Shown in pieces: positions 11,030 through 23,700 of a stretch of 64,000 nucleotides of DNA (positions are counted from its first letter, which is position 1; every line of letters starts with the position of its first letter). The stretch comes from Hypoxylon rubiginosum (taxonomy: Eukaryota; Ascomycota; Sordariomycetes; Xylariales; Hypoxylaceae): positions 620,001-684,000 of the forward strand of contig CADCXA010000008.1 of assembly GCA_902806565.1 (NCBI GenBank), in the 5' to 3' direction. A program made the position numbers and the translations under genes. The notes under the pieces are model-generated. The model had not been told where the DNA came from. It ran no database searches and saw only the letters and a list, made by a program, of their open reading frames with translations.

Positions 11030-13325
11030 ATGGATCGCCAATCATCCTACGCAGTCTCTGTCTTCCAGTCCACTACAGGACCTAACGAAGACTCCCGACT
11101 ACAGGTTCAAGAGCAGCTTGTGACTTTCATCCTTCAGTTCAGACACGACAACATCTTCGTGTACAGAGATCAGCTGAGAGAGAATGCGCTACTAAAGAAA
11201 TATTTTTGCGACATCGACATTACCGACCTCATCAAATACAACGAAGAACTCGCACATCGATTAGTAACGGAACCTGGCGAGATCATTCCTGTGGTATGTC
11301 GCATATCGTATTTCGCATGCCATGACGAAAACTTCTATGACTTGAGCTAAAACTTCATAACAGTTTGAAAGCGCCCTAAAGAAGTGTACGCACCGAATTG
11401 TGTTCCCACACGACCGTGACGCTGTCATCCCTGAACACCAGCTTCTTCTCCATTCCACTGCCGAAGATGTCTCCATCAGGAATTTGGGTTCCGATACCAT
11501 CGCAAGGCTCGTCAGGGTACCCGGTATTGTAATTGGGGCCTCTGTCATGTCTTCCAAAGCCACCGAGCTACACATACAATGCCGAAATTGTCTCCACACC
11601 CAGATGATTCCCGTTCTTGGCGGGTTTACCGGCGTCACGCTCCCGCGACAGTGTGGTCGTCAGCGGCCACCGAATGACCCTTCCGAAAAATGTGGTATGG
11701 ACCCTTATTTCATCACCCACGAGAAGTCTAGGTTTGTAGACCAGCAAATCATCAAGCTCCAAGAAGCGCCCGACCAGGTGCCCGTTGGAGAGCTTCCGCG
11801 ACATGTTCTCATCTCGGCCGATCGGTACCTGACGAACAGAGTCGTTCCAGGTTCGAGATGCACGATCATGGGCATCTTCTCCATCTACCAGAACAAGGGC
11901 TCCAAGAACTCCTCTGCCGGCGGTGCTGTGGCTATTAGGACGCCCTACTTGAGAGCAGTAGGCATCCAGACAGATCTTGATTCCACGGCGAAGGGCCTCT
12001 CTCTCTTCTCCGAGGAGGAAGAACAAGACTTCATGGAACTTAGCAGGCGACCCGATCTCTATAACATAATGGCAGACTGTATTGCCCCGTCCATTTATGG
12101 TAATCAAGACATTAAAAAGGCCATATTGTGCCTGCTACTTGGAGGCTCCAAGAAGATCTTACCAGATGGCATGAAACTCAGAGGTGACATCAACGTGCTC
12201 CTCCTTGGTGATCCGGGTACGGCCAAGTCGCAATTGTTGAAATTCGTCGAGAAAGCCGCTCCCATATCCATCTACACCTCTGGAAAGGGCTCATCCGCAG
12301 CCGGTTTGACGGCCTCTGTCCAAAGAGACCATTCTACGCGAGAGTTCTACCTAGAAGGTGGTGCGATGGTATTGGCAGATGGCGGTGTGGTCTGTATCGA
12401 TGAGTTCGACAAGATGAGAGATGAAGACCGAGTCGCCATCCACGAAGCCATGGAGCAGCAGACAATCTCTATTGCAAAGGCCGGTATCACAACGATCCTG
12501 AACGCGCGAACTTCCGTACTCGCCGCAGCCAACCCGATATTTGGTCGGTACGACGACATGAAGACGCCGGGCGAGAATATTGACTTCCAGACAACGATCC
12601 TGTCCCGTTTCGACATGATCTTCATCGTCAAAGACGAGCACACCCGGGAGAAGGACGAGCGCATCGCCAAGCACGTCATGGGCATCCACATGGGTGGCCG
12701 CGGCCTCGAGGAGCAAGTTGAAGGCGAAGTGCCCGTCGAGAAGATGCGGCGGTACATCAGCTATTGCAAATCGTAAGCAATCCATCTTATACCACATGTC
12801 GACAAATTGCTAATCTGCATCCGTCATAGCCGGTGCGCCCCGCGCCTCTCCCCCGAGGCCGCGGAGAAGCTCTCGTCGCACTTCGTGTCGATCCGGAAGC
12901 AAGTGCACGCGTCGGAGCTGGAGGCGAACGCGCGGTCGAGCATCCCCATCACGGTGCGGCAGCTGGAGGCCATCGTCCGCATCACGGAGGCGCTGGCCAA
13001 GCTGACGCTGTCGCCCGTGGCCGCCGAGCGGCACGTGGACGAGGCCATCCGGCTCTTCCTGTGCAGCACCATGGACGCCGTCACCCAGGGCACCGCGAAC
13101 CAGGGGGGGCGCGAGCTCAACGACGAGGTCGCCCGCGTCGAGCAGGAGCTCCGCCGCCGTCTCCCCATCGGCTGGAGCACGAGTCTGGCGACTCTCCGCC
13201 GCGAGATGGTCGAGGGCCGTGGGTTCTCCGAGCAGAGCCTGAACAGGGCCCTCATGCTGCTGCAGCGCCGCGACACCATCATGTTCCGCAACCAGGGCGC
13301 GCAGGTGTACAGGAACGGTGCTTGA
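11030..13325 (+). CDS. mcm5: MCM5, replicative helicase subunit
   Basis: Three exons, 11030-11293, 11364-12772 and 12830-13325, with introns of 70 bp (GTATGT..CAG) and 57 bp (GTAAGC..TAG), giving 722 aa, the usual fungal MCM5 length. MCM5 is part of the Mcm2-7 hexamer that is loaded at origins and unwinds DNA in the nucleus. Visible marks: the N-terminal MCM domain with a zinc-binding region (CRNC then [15 protein letters not shown]), the AAA+ core with Walker A GDPGTAKS, Walker B CIDEFDKM, the [12 protein letters not shown] segment and the arginine-finger motif SRFD, then a C-terminal winged-helix-like end ([18 protein letters not shown]). All key residues are present. Exon 3 is much more GC-rich than exon 2. 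The upstream MluI-box cluster suggests G1/S expression. Confidence 0.95.
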
Positions 13326-13775
13326 TGTATGTATGTATGTACATGAGAGGGTTTTATGCGGGGACTAGGTTATGACTCGTGGCGTGGTGTTGTGATGCAT
13401 AATGGCTGCTTGCTTTGCGTTCGGAGTTCCGGTTCTGTTAGGGTTAGGCATGCGACTACGATGATTCTCCAGATGCTGGTGGATGTTGATAATACGCGAG
13501 CAACGAGTATGGTACCCAAATAATAACGAAACGTTTCAGAGCTACTACTACAATTGAAAGGGTATAATGATCCATATTATATGCATATCAGAATCAGACA
13601 TCGTTGTCAATTGTGAGAAAGCTAGCTAAAAACTACCGGCTAAATCGTAAAAGACCGCTTCCCTATCCGCTCAAAGAAGTCGGAAGACAAATAAATACGA
13701 GAAGAAGATAAGCGTTATCGAGTAACTCATCTACCATCACACAAAAAACCTAATCCGACGCGGGCCTTCTTCTTC
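13326..13775. other. Intergenic between convergent genes
   Basis: 450 bp between the stop codons of mcm5 (+) and the adenylate-forming-like gene (-). It starts with a short ATGT repeat near 13325-13343. No gene is seen; it should hold both 3' UTRs. Confidence 0.6.
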
Positions 13776-15567
13776 TTAAGCATAAGCCAGCGTGTTGTCA
13801 ACCCGCACGGTCCCGATGATCCCGAGCGCGGCCTCGCCGCCCGCGACCGCGGGGCCCCGGACCACGATCTCGCCGGTGTAGCTCTCGTCCGTGATCTTGT
13901 GGGCGCCGCTGTCCCGGAGGAAGATCTCGGCGGAGCTCAAGGGCGGGCCGAAGTGCGTGTCGCCGCCGCCGTTGTCGCCGACGCGGTAGTCGTGGAACTG
14001 GGTCTGGGCGGCGGCGCCGGCGACCTTGGGGGCGCTCAGCGCGTAGACGAGGCGGGCGCCGGTGAAGACGCGCAGGTCGGAGAGGGTGCGCTCCGAGAGC
14101 CGGGGGGCGCCCGCGGCACCGGCGGGGTCCGCGACGTATAGGAGCCGGAGCTTGCCCGGGGCGGGGGTAGGCGGGCCGGCGGTGCCGATCTTGGGCCGCA
14201 GGGAGTCGTTGTAGGACGCGAGGAAGGAGGCGGCGGGCATGGCGCCGTTCTGGACGAGCGACCGCGTCGAGACCCAGTGCGAGAGGCGCGCCAGCAGCGA
14301 CGCGATCTTGCCGGCGGTCTCGGCGTGCGTCTTGGCGAGGGTGTGCGGCGTCGCGACGACGATGGTGGGGGCGACGCCGGCGGTGGCGAGGACGAGGTCG
14401 GGCGACGTGCCGGCCACCGAGTTGAAGGCTACCGAGGCGTTGGAGTAGAGGGCTGCCAGGGTGAGGATCAGAGGGAAGGAAGACGACAGCGAGGCGGAGG
14501 GCAGGAAGAGGTCGGCGGGCGAGAAGCGCTCCTTCTGCGGGATCGCGGTGAGCTGGGCCGAGATGGCGGAGACCAGGTTGCCCTGGGTGAATCGGACCAT
14601 CTCCTCGAGGGCGTTGGGCTTAGACTGCCAGAAGAAGACGACGTCCTGGATCTCGGACTTGGGGTCGACCTCGGGTAGTTCGACACCGGCGCTTTGAGGG
14701 TTGTCGTTCAGGACGTCCTGCCAGGTAGAAACGTTAACGCTACCGCCGATGCCCTTGGGCACCTCGTTCCAGTCGAGGTGCTTGTTCCCATCATCGACGA
14801 CCCAGATGAGCTGGCGGAGGGCCGGGTAGCTCTTGACGACATTGTCGAAGGGGAAAGCACCGGGGGCGGTCACAACAGTGTCAGCACCAGACTTCTGAAG
14901 CATGGAGATGATGACATCCTCAGGCTGGTCGAATGGCAATAGAATGGCGGTAAGGTTGTAGAAGCTGCAAGCAAATAGCGTTGAAATAAATTCGACAGAG
15001 TTAGGTAGATAGACGGCCACCTTGCTACCGCCTTGCGAGGCAATATGCCGTCCAACGAGGTTGATCTGTCTGGTGATATCGTCTACAACATGTTAGTAAC
15101 TCCTATAACGCTCTTAGCATCAATAGGGGGAGGCGTGTCATACTGAGGTTATGCTCGATGACCTTCTCACTACCCAGAACTGTCAAAATGCGACCCTTGC
15201 CCTTAGATCCGTCTCCCTCCGGCGGTCCAGAGACGGCTCTGCGCCAGACATCTCTCAGGTCGCCATCTCGACCCGGAGCCCACTTCGAAGCACCGGGATC
15301 CTTCACATTGAGACCGCTGTTCAGGGGCATGCCGTGAGGCGCCGAGTTCCCGCGGTAAACGGGAGACTCTCCTTCATTCCGGACTGGCGAACCTGAAGCC
15401 TGGCGCGCAAGAAGCATAGGATGGATTTCAGGCTCGACTCGGTTCATGATAGAGTAGGTGAGGATTAGCACGAAGGACGTGATGATAGCTGTGGAGTAGC
15501 CATTCCATTGGCCGAGGAGGGAACTCAGTCCCTCGTCGAACTGGTTCAAGAGGCTACCAACGCTCAT
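13776..15567 (-). CDS. Membrane-anchored AMP-binding (adenylate-forming) family protein, probably non-catalytic
   Basis: Two exons, 15567-15144 and 15082-13776, joined over a 61-bp intron (GTATGA donor, TAG acceptor, codon A|AC), giving 576 aa. Residues about 24-40 (TAIITSFVLILTYSIM) form one membrane helix. The middle follows the AMP-binding fold: KVAVYLPNSVEFISTLFACSF, ILLPFDQPEDVI, DADTVV-like segments, TQGNLVSAISAQ, and GEIVVRGPAV near the end. The phosphate-binding loop expected as (Y/F)TSGTTGxPKG is replaced by VVFFWQSKPNALEEM, and the protein stops just after GEIVVRGP without the small C-terminal lid domain. Both points suggest that it does not make acyl-adenylates in the usual way. 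Exon 2 is strongly GC-rich. Substrate and role are unknown; a scaffold or regulatory role in lipid metabolism is only a guess. Confidence 0.75.
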
Positions 15568-16397
15568 GTTGGTTGTAGTGAGGTAGGCTCAGCTCTTATA
15601 ATGAGTAGAATCAAGTTGGGGATTTATTAGGCCGCAACTCTCATTAATAGGATAGACAAGCTAGAAGTACAATACTAGCCATCTACTGCCGGACTGGTCG
15701 GGACTATATATTGGGGAAGAGAAGGTCAGATCCTTCGAAAGAATAAGAATTCGTAATGAGACCCGATGAGGATGATATTTGTAGGTGGTGGGGGTGTCAG
15801 CCCTGTAGGTAACCAACTTCGTAGGTTGTAGGCTGTTTAGTTGTGACGCAGGGCTCGGGCAAGGGAGGGTCCGCCCCTAGTCTTTTAGTGGATGACTAAA
15901 GCATTAAAGCATTGGCTGGTTGCTGGCTGGTGCTGGCTGGGGGCCCGCTGGCTGGTAGCAACTAAATGCATGTGGCTAGGGGGTTGGATGACTAAGGTAA
16001 GGTACGAGTGGAACCTCGAATTGTTTTCGCAACGCCTTGACAACCGAACTCTCAGAAAAACAACCTTAAGCAATCCAGAAACATCTAGCAGACACAGCTT
16101 CTTGACGACGGCCTGCGCTTGCAGCGCCTACCATACTAACCTTAGGTACTTACTAACAGAACAGGTAAATTCAGGGAACCCAATGTCATTAAGTTGACCT
16201 CGAGGAACACTCAACCGCGCCTTTCTCGAGACCAGACCACATTGTTACTATCGCCAAGTTACAAGAGGTGCAGGATCTAAAAGAGTGGTCAAAGAAAACA
16301 ACTTGGACTCGTAGACACACGCGTTCCTCGATACGAATCTCAACTTACTTTTCTCACGCTCTCGCCTCAAGTCAAAACAGCGAAAAGCATAGTAAGA
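15568..16397. promoter_or_regulatory. Divergent promoter region
   Basis: 830 bp between divergent start codons of the AMP-binding-family gene (-) and the POM34-like gene (+). It contains a local GGCTGGTTGCTGGCTGG-type imperfect repeat around 15914-15955. No gene or specific binding site is claimed. Confidence 0.5.
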
Positions 16398-17291
16398 ATG
16401 TCTCTGTCAATTGCGCAGACGACGTCCGTGTCGACTCCTCAGAAGCAATCAGCCGCGACGCCCGTCACCGACAGCCCGGGCACATGGCGACACCCACGCA
16501 TGCAAGAAATCATCCGACGCCAAGAAGCCGCCACGTTTACCGATAAGAACCTGCGGCGTATTGCTGTCAACGTCGCCGTTCTCTCCATCGTCATCCTCAT
16601 CCACGGCCTGCTCGCGCGCGTGCTGCCCAACAAGAAGTCATTCCCCTACTTGTATGTCTCCGACTCCCAGTATCTAATCAGAAACGACACTGACTGGTTG
16701 CAACTAACCAGAGTCTGGTACTACTCACGATACGTGTACTGGGCCATCCTCGCCGTACCCATTTTCAACATCGGCACCAACCTACTGCCTCTCGCCCGAC
16801 ATAAGGACGATTTCTCCGACATCCCCCTGACGCCTAGCCAACGAAAACTGCTAGGCCTACCGCCTTCCTCCCTACCGCCCACGCCGGGCTCCGTATACAA
16901 CACGCCTCCGCGCTTCTCCCGCACCCCCTCGATCTCCGGATCCGCGGGCAGCAAGCGCAGCTTCTCCAGCTCGCCCCGCAGCCCGTTCTCGAACCAGGGA
17001 AGCCCGGTCGCCAGCAGCGGAAGCGCAAATCCCGGCGTATTGGGATTGCCGAGCAGCCCCTTGCTCCAGAAGGCCATGAACGGCGCGCGCCGTTCTTCAT
17101 TGGGATCGCTGGGATCGCCTAGCCCCCTGGGTGCCAGCACGGGTGCTTCGTTCTACGGAGGCGTTCCGGATAGCCCCAGCCCGACGCCGGCGGCGGCGAA
17201 GCGGAGTACGGTTGGTCTTAACAACAAGTGGTTGTATGAGAGAGGTCGGGATCGCAGGAGTTCGTCGGGCAATGCTTGGTTGCATACCTAG
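16398..17291 (+). CDS. pom34: POM34-like nuclear pore membrane protein
   Basis: Exons 16398-16651 and 16712-17291. The 60-bp intron (GTATGT donor, ACTGAC branch point, CCAG acceptor) has a length divisible by three, so the frame also reads through it; the signals are near perfect and the read-through peptide looks non-coding, so I take it as spliced, giving 277 aa. The family (fungal nuclear pore complex component, POM34-type) anchors the pore in the nuclear envelope. Seen here: a conserved N-terminal segment (TWRHPRMQEIIRRQEAATFT), a first membrane helix (VAVLSIVILIHGLLARVL), a second (YVYWAILAVPIFNIGTNLL), then the signature DIPLTPSQRKLLGLPP and a long Ser/Pro/Gly-rich tail. The family call rests on remembered motifs and topology. 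Confidence 0.7.
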   Translation: MSLSIAQTTSVSTPQKQSAATPVTDSPGTWRHPRMQEIIRRQEAATFTDKNLRRIAVNVAVLSIVILIHGLLARVLPNKKSFPYLYVSDSQYLIRNDTDWLQLTRVWYYSRYVYWAILAVPIFNIGTNLLPLARHKDDFSDIPLTPSQRKLLGLPPSSLPPTPGSVYNTPPRFSRTPSISGSAGSKRSFSSSPRSPFSNQGSPVASSGSANPGVLGLPSSPLLQKAMNGARRSSLGSLGSPSPLGASTGASFYGGVPDSPSPTPAAAKRSTVGLNNKWLYERGRDRRSSSGNAWLHT

Positions 17292-17653
17292 GGCAAGCTG
17301 GAGGGTTGTAACTTGGTACATTTGCGTGCTTCAGTTTGCATACATAAGGTATGTACTATAGACGTTACGAACAAGATTAATGCGGCAAAGATACTTTTTG
17401 ATATAGTCTAAATGACTTCTAGACTCGTGAAGTTAATGCCTCTTAAGATAAAACTACATATACTACATACAGTGAGGACTAGTACCTCATGTTTAGTTTC
17501 TAAATTACAAATTACATGACCACACTCGGTTTTGATTCTCTCACATTCCACCTGGGTTTTCTTCAAAGTGTCTCGGAGGAATGTATCTAATCATACCTAG
17601 GTACATAGCTTCAAAAATCACCCTTCGTTAGCAGTGATTACCTTTCTAGGTCA
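17292..17653. other. Intergenic between convergent genes
   Basis: 362 bp between the stop codons of the POM34-like gene (+) and the 3' half of the NLR gene (-). No gene seen. Confidence 0.6.
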
Positions 17654-19293
17654 TCAGTACTTAGAGGCCTCTTCCCTAAAAGCCTTCATCATAGCCTTCC
17701 AGGTGTCAGCCAAAATGTATTTGCGACCTTCCTCATCTGGTTCGACATTTTGCGTTGAGAGAAAAGCTGCCTCTTCCTTTGCGTTCTCACTGGAGTCGGG
17801 GTCTGTAGACAGTGATATCAACCTATCCACAAGGGATCTCCGCTCCGTGCTAAGCGCAGCCCAAATTGGTGTGTGACCTTCTGCATCTCGTGAATTCAAT
17901 TTCGATCCTGTCTTCACAAGCAGTTCGGCGAGCCCATCATATCCTTTCTTCGCCGCGCAATGAAGTGCCGACCGATTGTGTATAGAGCAAATCGGTTCTC
18001 CCCATCCTGGTCCGTTTAGAAAGGCGAATGAACCCCCAGCTTCGATCAGGATCTCCGCCACCCATAGATAGCAAGATTCGATCGCGATATCTAGCGGTGT
18101 TTTCGACTGCGCATTGAGGGCATTGATATCGACGTTGTGGCCTATCAGCCTTCGGGATCCGTGAACGGAACCCACGCTGGCGGCAAGGTGAATGAGAGAG
18201 TCCCCGTTATCGGCCGCGTCTCGAAAATGGAGCTCACTAAAATTTTCCACGATATCGTCATGATGTAGGCTGAAGATCACCCTAGCATGCCTCTCAAAAC
18301 GAGTTAAGTCCCGACCTTGGTCCAAGTAAAGACTCCGGAAATTGGCGTAGAGAGCATCTGCTAACGTCCAGTAAGGGTAACTAGGACCCGAAGGCATGGG
18401 TTGACAAAATTCGACAACGTGTTTGAATAGGTCCGTCTCTGGAATCAGCTTTGAAAATTGGCAATGATAGGTCCACAGGGAAGCAGCATAATCTAGGAAG
18501 GGGTGGATCTCTGCTAGTTTCTGGAATTCGATTTGATGGTTAGGTTTCCAGGATATCGCTTCGATGTCGCTTCTCGAATCCAGAATGCTATTCTGATTCT
18601 GAGTCGTCGATTCCAACGCAAAGTATCTCAGAGACTGAGACTCTGCCCAGCCACTCCTCTCCCCACAACCAAGGTAGAAGATACAGGCTTCAAGTACGGT
18701 TGCGTGTGCGTCTGAAAGTTCGATTGAATGCCGCCATGTATCCTGTACAGAGGATCGGGCTGGGTACTCCTTTTGAAGGAACTCTCTGGCTGTCTGGTGG
18801 ACCAAATGAACTTTTCCGTGGATAATTCTGACAAAGCTCCCACCGAGGAATCTGATGAAGTTCTCATGGGGCCGTCTAATGTAACGACAGAGCTCCTCCA
18901 AACTTTTGTGAGATGGTAGAACCGTTAGGGCGATGTTCATCTCCTCGACGCCCAAAGGCCTTTTTGCAGCAATAATGATTCGCAGCATCCTGTGCAAATC
19001 AAGCTTTTCACTGGAGTCAAGCATCTCGCTAACATCGCTCAGCATTGTTTGGTATAAATCAAATAATATGTTCTTGCCGGGAAGTAGATCGAGCAATTCC
19101 CTGTGCGACGCCTTTCCAGGAGACTTGTCCTGTTTCTCCAGGATATCGATCATTCGCGTTGCCCAGAGGAACGTGTTGTCAGCACCGGCCTTGAGGCCGG
19201 TCGAAAGGCTCTCTAAAGTCATGGGCATAATTTGCCTCTTTTCCTTTAGGCGTTCAAGGCGGTGGTTTATCACCAGGGATACATCGTGGTTAA
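17654..19293 (-). pseudogene. NLR (hydrolase-NACHT-ankyrin) gene, 3' half, cut off by Helitron
   Basis: A single open frame of 1,640 nt with no stop, starting abruptly at the insertion junction (INHDVSLVINHRLERL) and ending at TGA 17656-17654. It is the direct continuation of the 5' half at 33500-35354: removing 19294-33499 joins GCA A|TT AAC, in frame, through DETKAINHDV. It encodes the end of the NACHT module (TFLWATRMIDIL, then helical segments such as RMLRIIIAAKRPLGVEEMN and VHLVHQTAREFL) and at least two to three ankyrin repeats (DSLIHLAASVGSVHGSRRL, SALHCAAKKGYDGLAELL, HTPIWAALSTERRSLVDRL). Fungal NLR/STAND proteins are implicated in non-self recognition and regulated cell death. This half has no ATG context or promoter of its own that I can see, so the gene is disrupted, although its sequence shows no RIP stops. 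Confidence 0.85.
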
Positions 19294-19523
19294 TCAACTT
19301 CTCTTTATTTTATTAGTACTGCCATAATTTCACCAACCAATTATATATTTAGAATTGCCTTGTATTTTTTGATGTTTTCCTTTGTAATTCTATCACAATA
19401 AAATCTATAAAAATGTAAATAATATAAAAAAGTTACGTAAAATAAGTTTTATTAAACCATATTAATTATTAATTTTTTTAAGTTATAATAAAATAAATTA
19501 ATTAATTTTATAAAAAATTTATT

Positions 19524-20760
19524 AAATATATATTAAAATATAGTTAACTAATTAATATAAATGTTAATATAATATAAAAAAATATAATAAATTTAATTTT
19601 TAGTTATAACTTTTTCTTTTAAAAAATATACGTTAAAATATAATTAGTTAATTAATATAAATCCTATATATAATATAAAAAAATATAATAAATTTAACTT
19701 TTAATTATAATTTTTATTTTAATAAATATAATATTATATAAACTTATAATATAGTTTTTTTTTTTTTAATTAAAATTAAATAAGTTTTATAAAATTTATA
19801 ATATCTTAAATTATATTATTAGTTACCGTTTTTATAATTACTTATTTATAATATTTAATTAGTTTATATTATTAATAAAATTTATAAAAAAACATTTAAA
19901 TTATTTAAAATTATTTATTTAATTTTAACTAAATATATTTAAAAATTATTATATTTATAAAACTTATAAAAAAGCGGTTTAGTTTTTTAATTACAATATA
20001 AATAAGCTTAATTAAATTTAACTAAATATATTTAAAAAATATATAAATTTATAAAAAAATATTTTAATATATTTTAATTATTATTTTTAAATATATTTAA
20101 TTAAATTTAATTAAATATATTTAAAAAATATATAAATATATAAAATAAGATTTTAATATATTTAAAACATTTTTAAATAAATTTAATTAAATTTAATTAA
20201 ATATATTTATAAAATAAATAACTAAACCTTTAATTATTTAATTAATTTATAATTTTTACACTATGTTTATAAATTTTATAAGAAAATATTAATTTTTTAA
20301 TCGGCTTTAAATATAATTAATTAAGTTTAATTAAATATAATTAAAAAATAAATAATTTTTATTTATTTAACTTTTAGTTATTTAATTAATTTATTATTTT
20401 TTTAATTATATTTATAAACCTTATAAAAAGGTATTAATTTTTTAATTAATTTTAAATATAATTAATTAAGTTTAATTAATTATAATTAAAAAATAAATAA
20501 GTAATTATTATTTTTATTATTTAATTAATTTAGATTTTTTTTTATTACGTTTATAAAATTTATAAAAAAATATTTAAATTTTAATTTTAATTTAAATATA
20601 TTTAATTAAACTTGGTTAAATTTATTTAAAAAATAAATAACTTATAATTATTAAAGTTTTTAAAAATAATAAATATATTTAATAAAATTTAACTGGTTAT
20701 ATTTAAAAAATAAATAACTTATAATTAGTTAAGTTTTTAAAAATAAAATATATTAATTTA
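19524..20760. repeat. Degenerate tandem repeats near the Helitron 5' end
   Basis: Two adjacent copies of a unit of about 100 bp (19524-19623 and 19624-19722) share long stretches such as ATATAAAAAAATATAATAAA. From about 20000 a second family recurs with a spacing of about 130-145 bp, each unit containing a variant of AATTAAAAAATAAATAA. Low complexity makes the exact period uncertain. Confidence 0.5.
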
Positions 20761-23700
20761 AAAATAGATTATTTATATTAATTTAAGTTTTTAACTGTGA
20801 ATATTTTTTAAATATCCTATATTATATTAATAATAAAATATTAATTTATATTTATATTTATATATAATAAGAGGTTAAATTTATTTTTTTATTTTTATAT
20901 ATTTCTTTTTTTTTTTCTTGTTTTTTTATTTTTTTATTTTTATTATATTTAAGTTTTTTTTTTTATTCTTATTTAACTATAACCTAATTTTTAATATTTA
21001 TAATAAATATTATAATAAGATTAAAAATTAAAATACCAAAATGTTAGGATATTACGTGATATTTTAGGCTGTATATAGTTTAAGCTTACTATATAATTTA
21101 CTTAGATATTATATTAAAATAACTTTTTTTTAAATATTATTTTTATTATATACGGTGCTTTAATATTAATTAGATATTTATACCGATTAACGTATTTTTA
21201 ATATATCCTTTATATTTATTATTACTTATAATAACTTTTAATTATAAGATATTAAAACTATATTTTATTATAGTATTTATTTAATTTGTTAAACTATATA
21301 ATAAAATAAGTATTTTTTAATATTAAAACTTAGTTATAAAAATTTTTTAAATTTAAAGTATATAAATATTTTTTTTTGTTTTTAGTGTTATAATTATTTT
21401 TTATTTTAATAGTTAATATATTATTATTATAATTTTTTTATTTATTATAATTTATTTTCTTAAAAATATATATATATTTATTAAATTTATTTAGAAATTA
21501 AATTTATTAAATAGTTTTATATTTTAAATTAATAAAAAATAATTATTTATTAATAATATTAAATTAAAAATAATGATAATAATAATAATAAAACTAATTT
21601 TAAATAAATAAAATTAATTTATTAGTTTATATTTTTTAAAACTATAAAATTATCTTTTTATTATTTAGTCCCAGATTTTTTTTTACCTTTTTTATATAAA
21701 TTTTCCATAAGAATTATTTTTAATTATTACTTTTTAAATTAAAGTTTTAATAACTATCTATTAAATAATATAAATAGTTATTTTATAAGGTTATAATATT
21801 TTAAGGTTTTTATTAATAATAAATGTTTTTAATTATATATATAAGTTTTTTATAATATTAATAATTTTTTTAATGGATTTTTTAATGTTTTTTTTATAAA
21901 AAGCTATTTTATATTATAATTTTTTTTTTTTTTTTAGTTAATAAAGGTTTATTATTATAAAAATAAAATTTATCTTTTAATTTTTTCTAGGATTTTAATA
22001 AGTTATATTAAAAATGGTTTTATTAAAAAAATAATTCTTATAAACCAATATTATTCTTAGTTATATTTATAAATAAAAAGGCTTTTATTTTTATAAATTT
22101 ACTAGATAATTTATTTTTTTTATTTATAGTTTTTAAAAAAAATAACTTTTTATTATTATTAATATTAATTAATTTAATTATAATAAATAATAACTTAAGC
22201 TTTTTATTAAAATTTATATTAATATTTATTTTATTAAAATTTAATAAAGTGTTTAGTTTTTTTTTAAAACTTAAAAATATTAAATATAAAACCAAATAAA
22301 AATTAATAATATTAAGTATATTAAAATAAAAATTAAAATAAAATATACTTATATTTAGTTTTAACCATTATATTTTAATAATATTTAATTATTTCCAATA
22401 AAATTTAAAAGAAATTAATAATATATTAATATATAATTTAAATATTTAAATAGTTTTAATATATATTTATTTCTTTAAAATTTCTTATTTTATTTATTTC
22501 TTATATAATAAAATATATTATAATAAAATATGTTAAATATATCCTAGAAATGTTAACCTAAAAAAAAATAAGTTTTATATATATTTTTTTTTATCTATAA
22601 GTTTTTTTATTTTTTACTTAAATTTTTTACTTATATTTCCTAACTTTAATTAATATTAAATGTTTCTTTTAATTATTATTATTTTATCTGTTTTTAATAT
22701 ATAAATATTATTATATTTTAATATATAATTAAGTTTTTTTAAAGTTTATTATTATTTAAAATTAACTTATTATAATTATATATTATTTACTTTTTTTTTA
22801 CTTTTATATAATAAATATATATAAGTTTATTAAAATTTATATTAAATATAAAAAGGTTTATATATTATTTAAAATAATTTTTAATTTTTATATAAAAAAC
22901 TTTTATTATATTTATTATTTATATTATATTTTAAAATAATATTAATTATTAAATAAAATTAATTTAAATGTATTTTATTAATTTAAATATTTTTAAAAAT
23001 CTAAGATTAAAAAAAATAAAATAATTAGATAATAATAATTTAAACTTTAAAATTTTTTATAATTATTTTAAACTTTAAACTAATAGTTTTTAAAATAAGA
23101 TTATTTATTATATCCTTTATATTTTTATTATAAAAAATAACTAAACCTTACTAAATATTATAAAATTTAATTATATAATAATAAATTTTTATAGATAAAT
23201 ATTTATAATATTAATATTATAAATAAATAATATAACTTTTATAACATATTTTATTAATTTAATAAATACTTTAAAAAGAAAATAAAAAAAAATAAAACTT
23301 TTATATTTTATTATAAAAATAAAAATATATAATTAATAAAAATCTATAAACTTCTTAAGTTTTTATAATTATTATTAATTAACTTTAATTTAAAAATTTA
23401 AAAGTTTTAAAAAAATATCTAATAATTTAACTTTATTTTTTTTTTTATATTTGTTTTATATAAATTTATTAATTATAATACCAATAACTTAAATTCTAAT
23501 TATTTTTAAATTTAAAAAACCTTATATTATATAATTAGTTTTTTAAAAATAATATAAAATAAATAACTTAAATATATTTAGTTATATTTTTATAATTTAT
23601 AGTTAATTACTTAATATTAATTTATTATTAATAATAATAATTTAAACTTAAATATTTTAATATAGCTTTTTAAAAAGATTTATATAAATAATTTATATAT

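Noticed and set aside
12347..13291. Long antisense frames over mcm5
   Set aside because: Shadows of GC-rich coding sequence; low-complexity Arg/Ser composition and no domain.
13899..14697. Long plus-strand frames over the AMP-binding-family gene
   Set aside because: Antisense shadows of GC-rich codons with Gly/Arg/Glu-rich translations.
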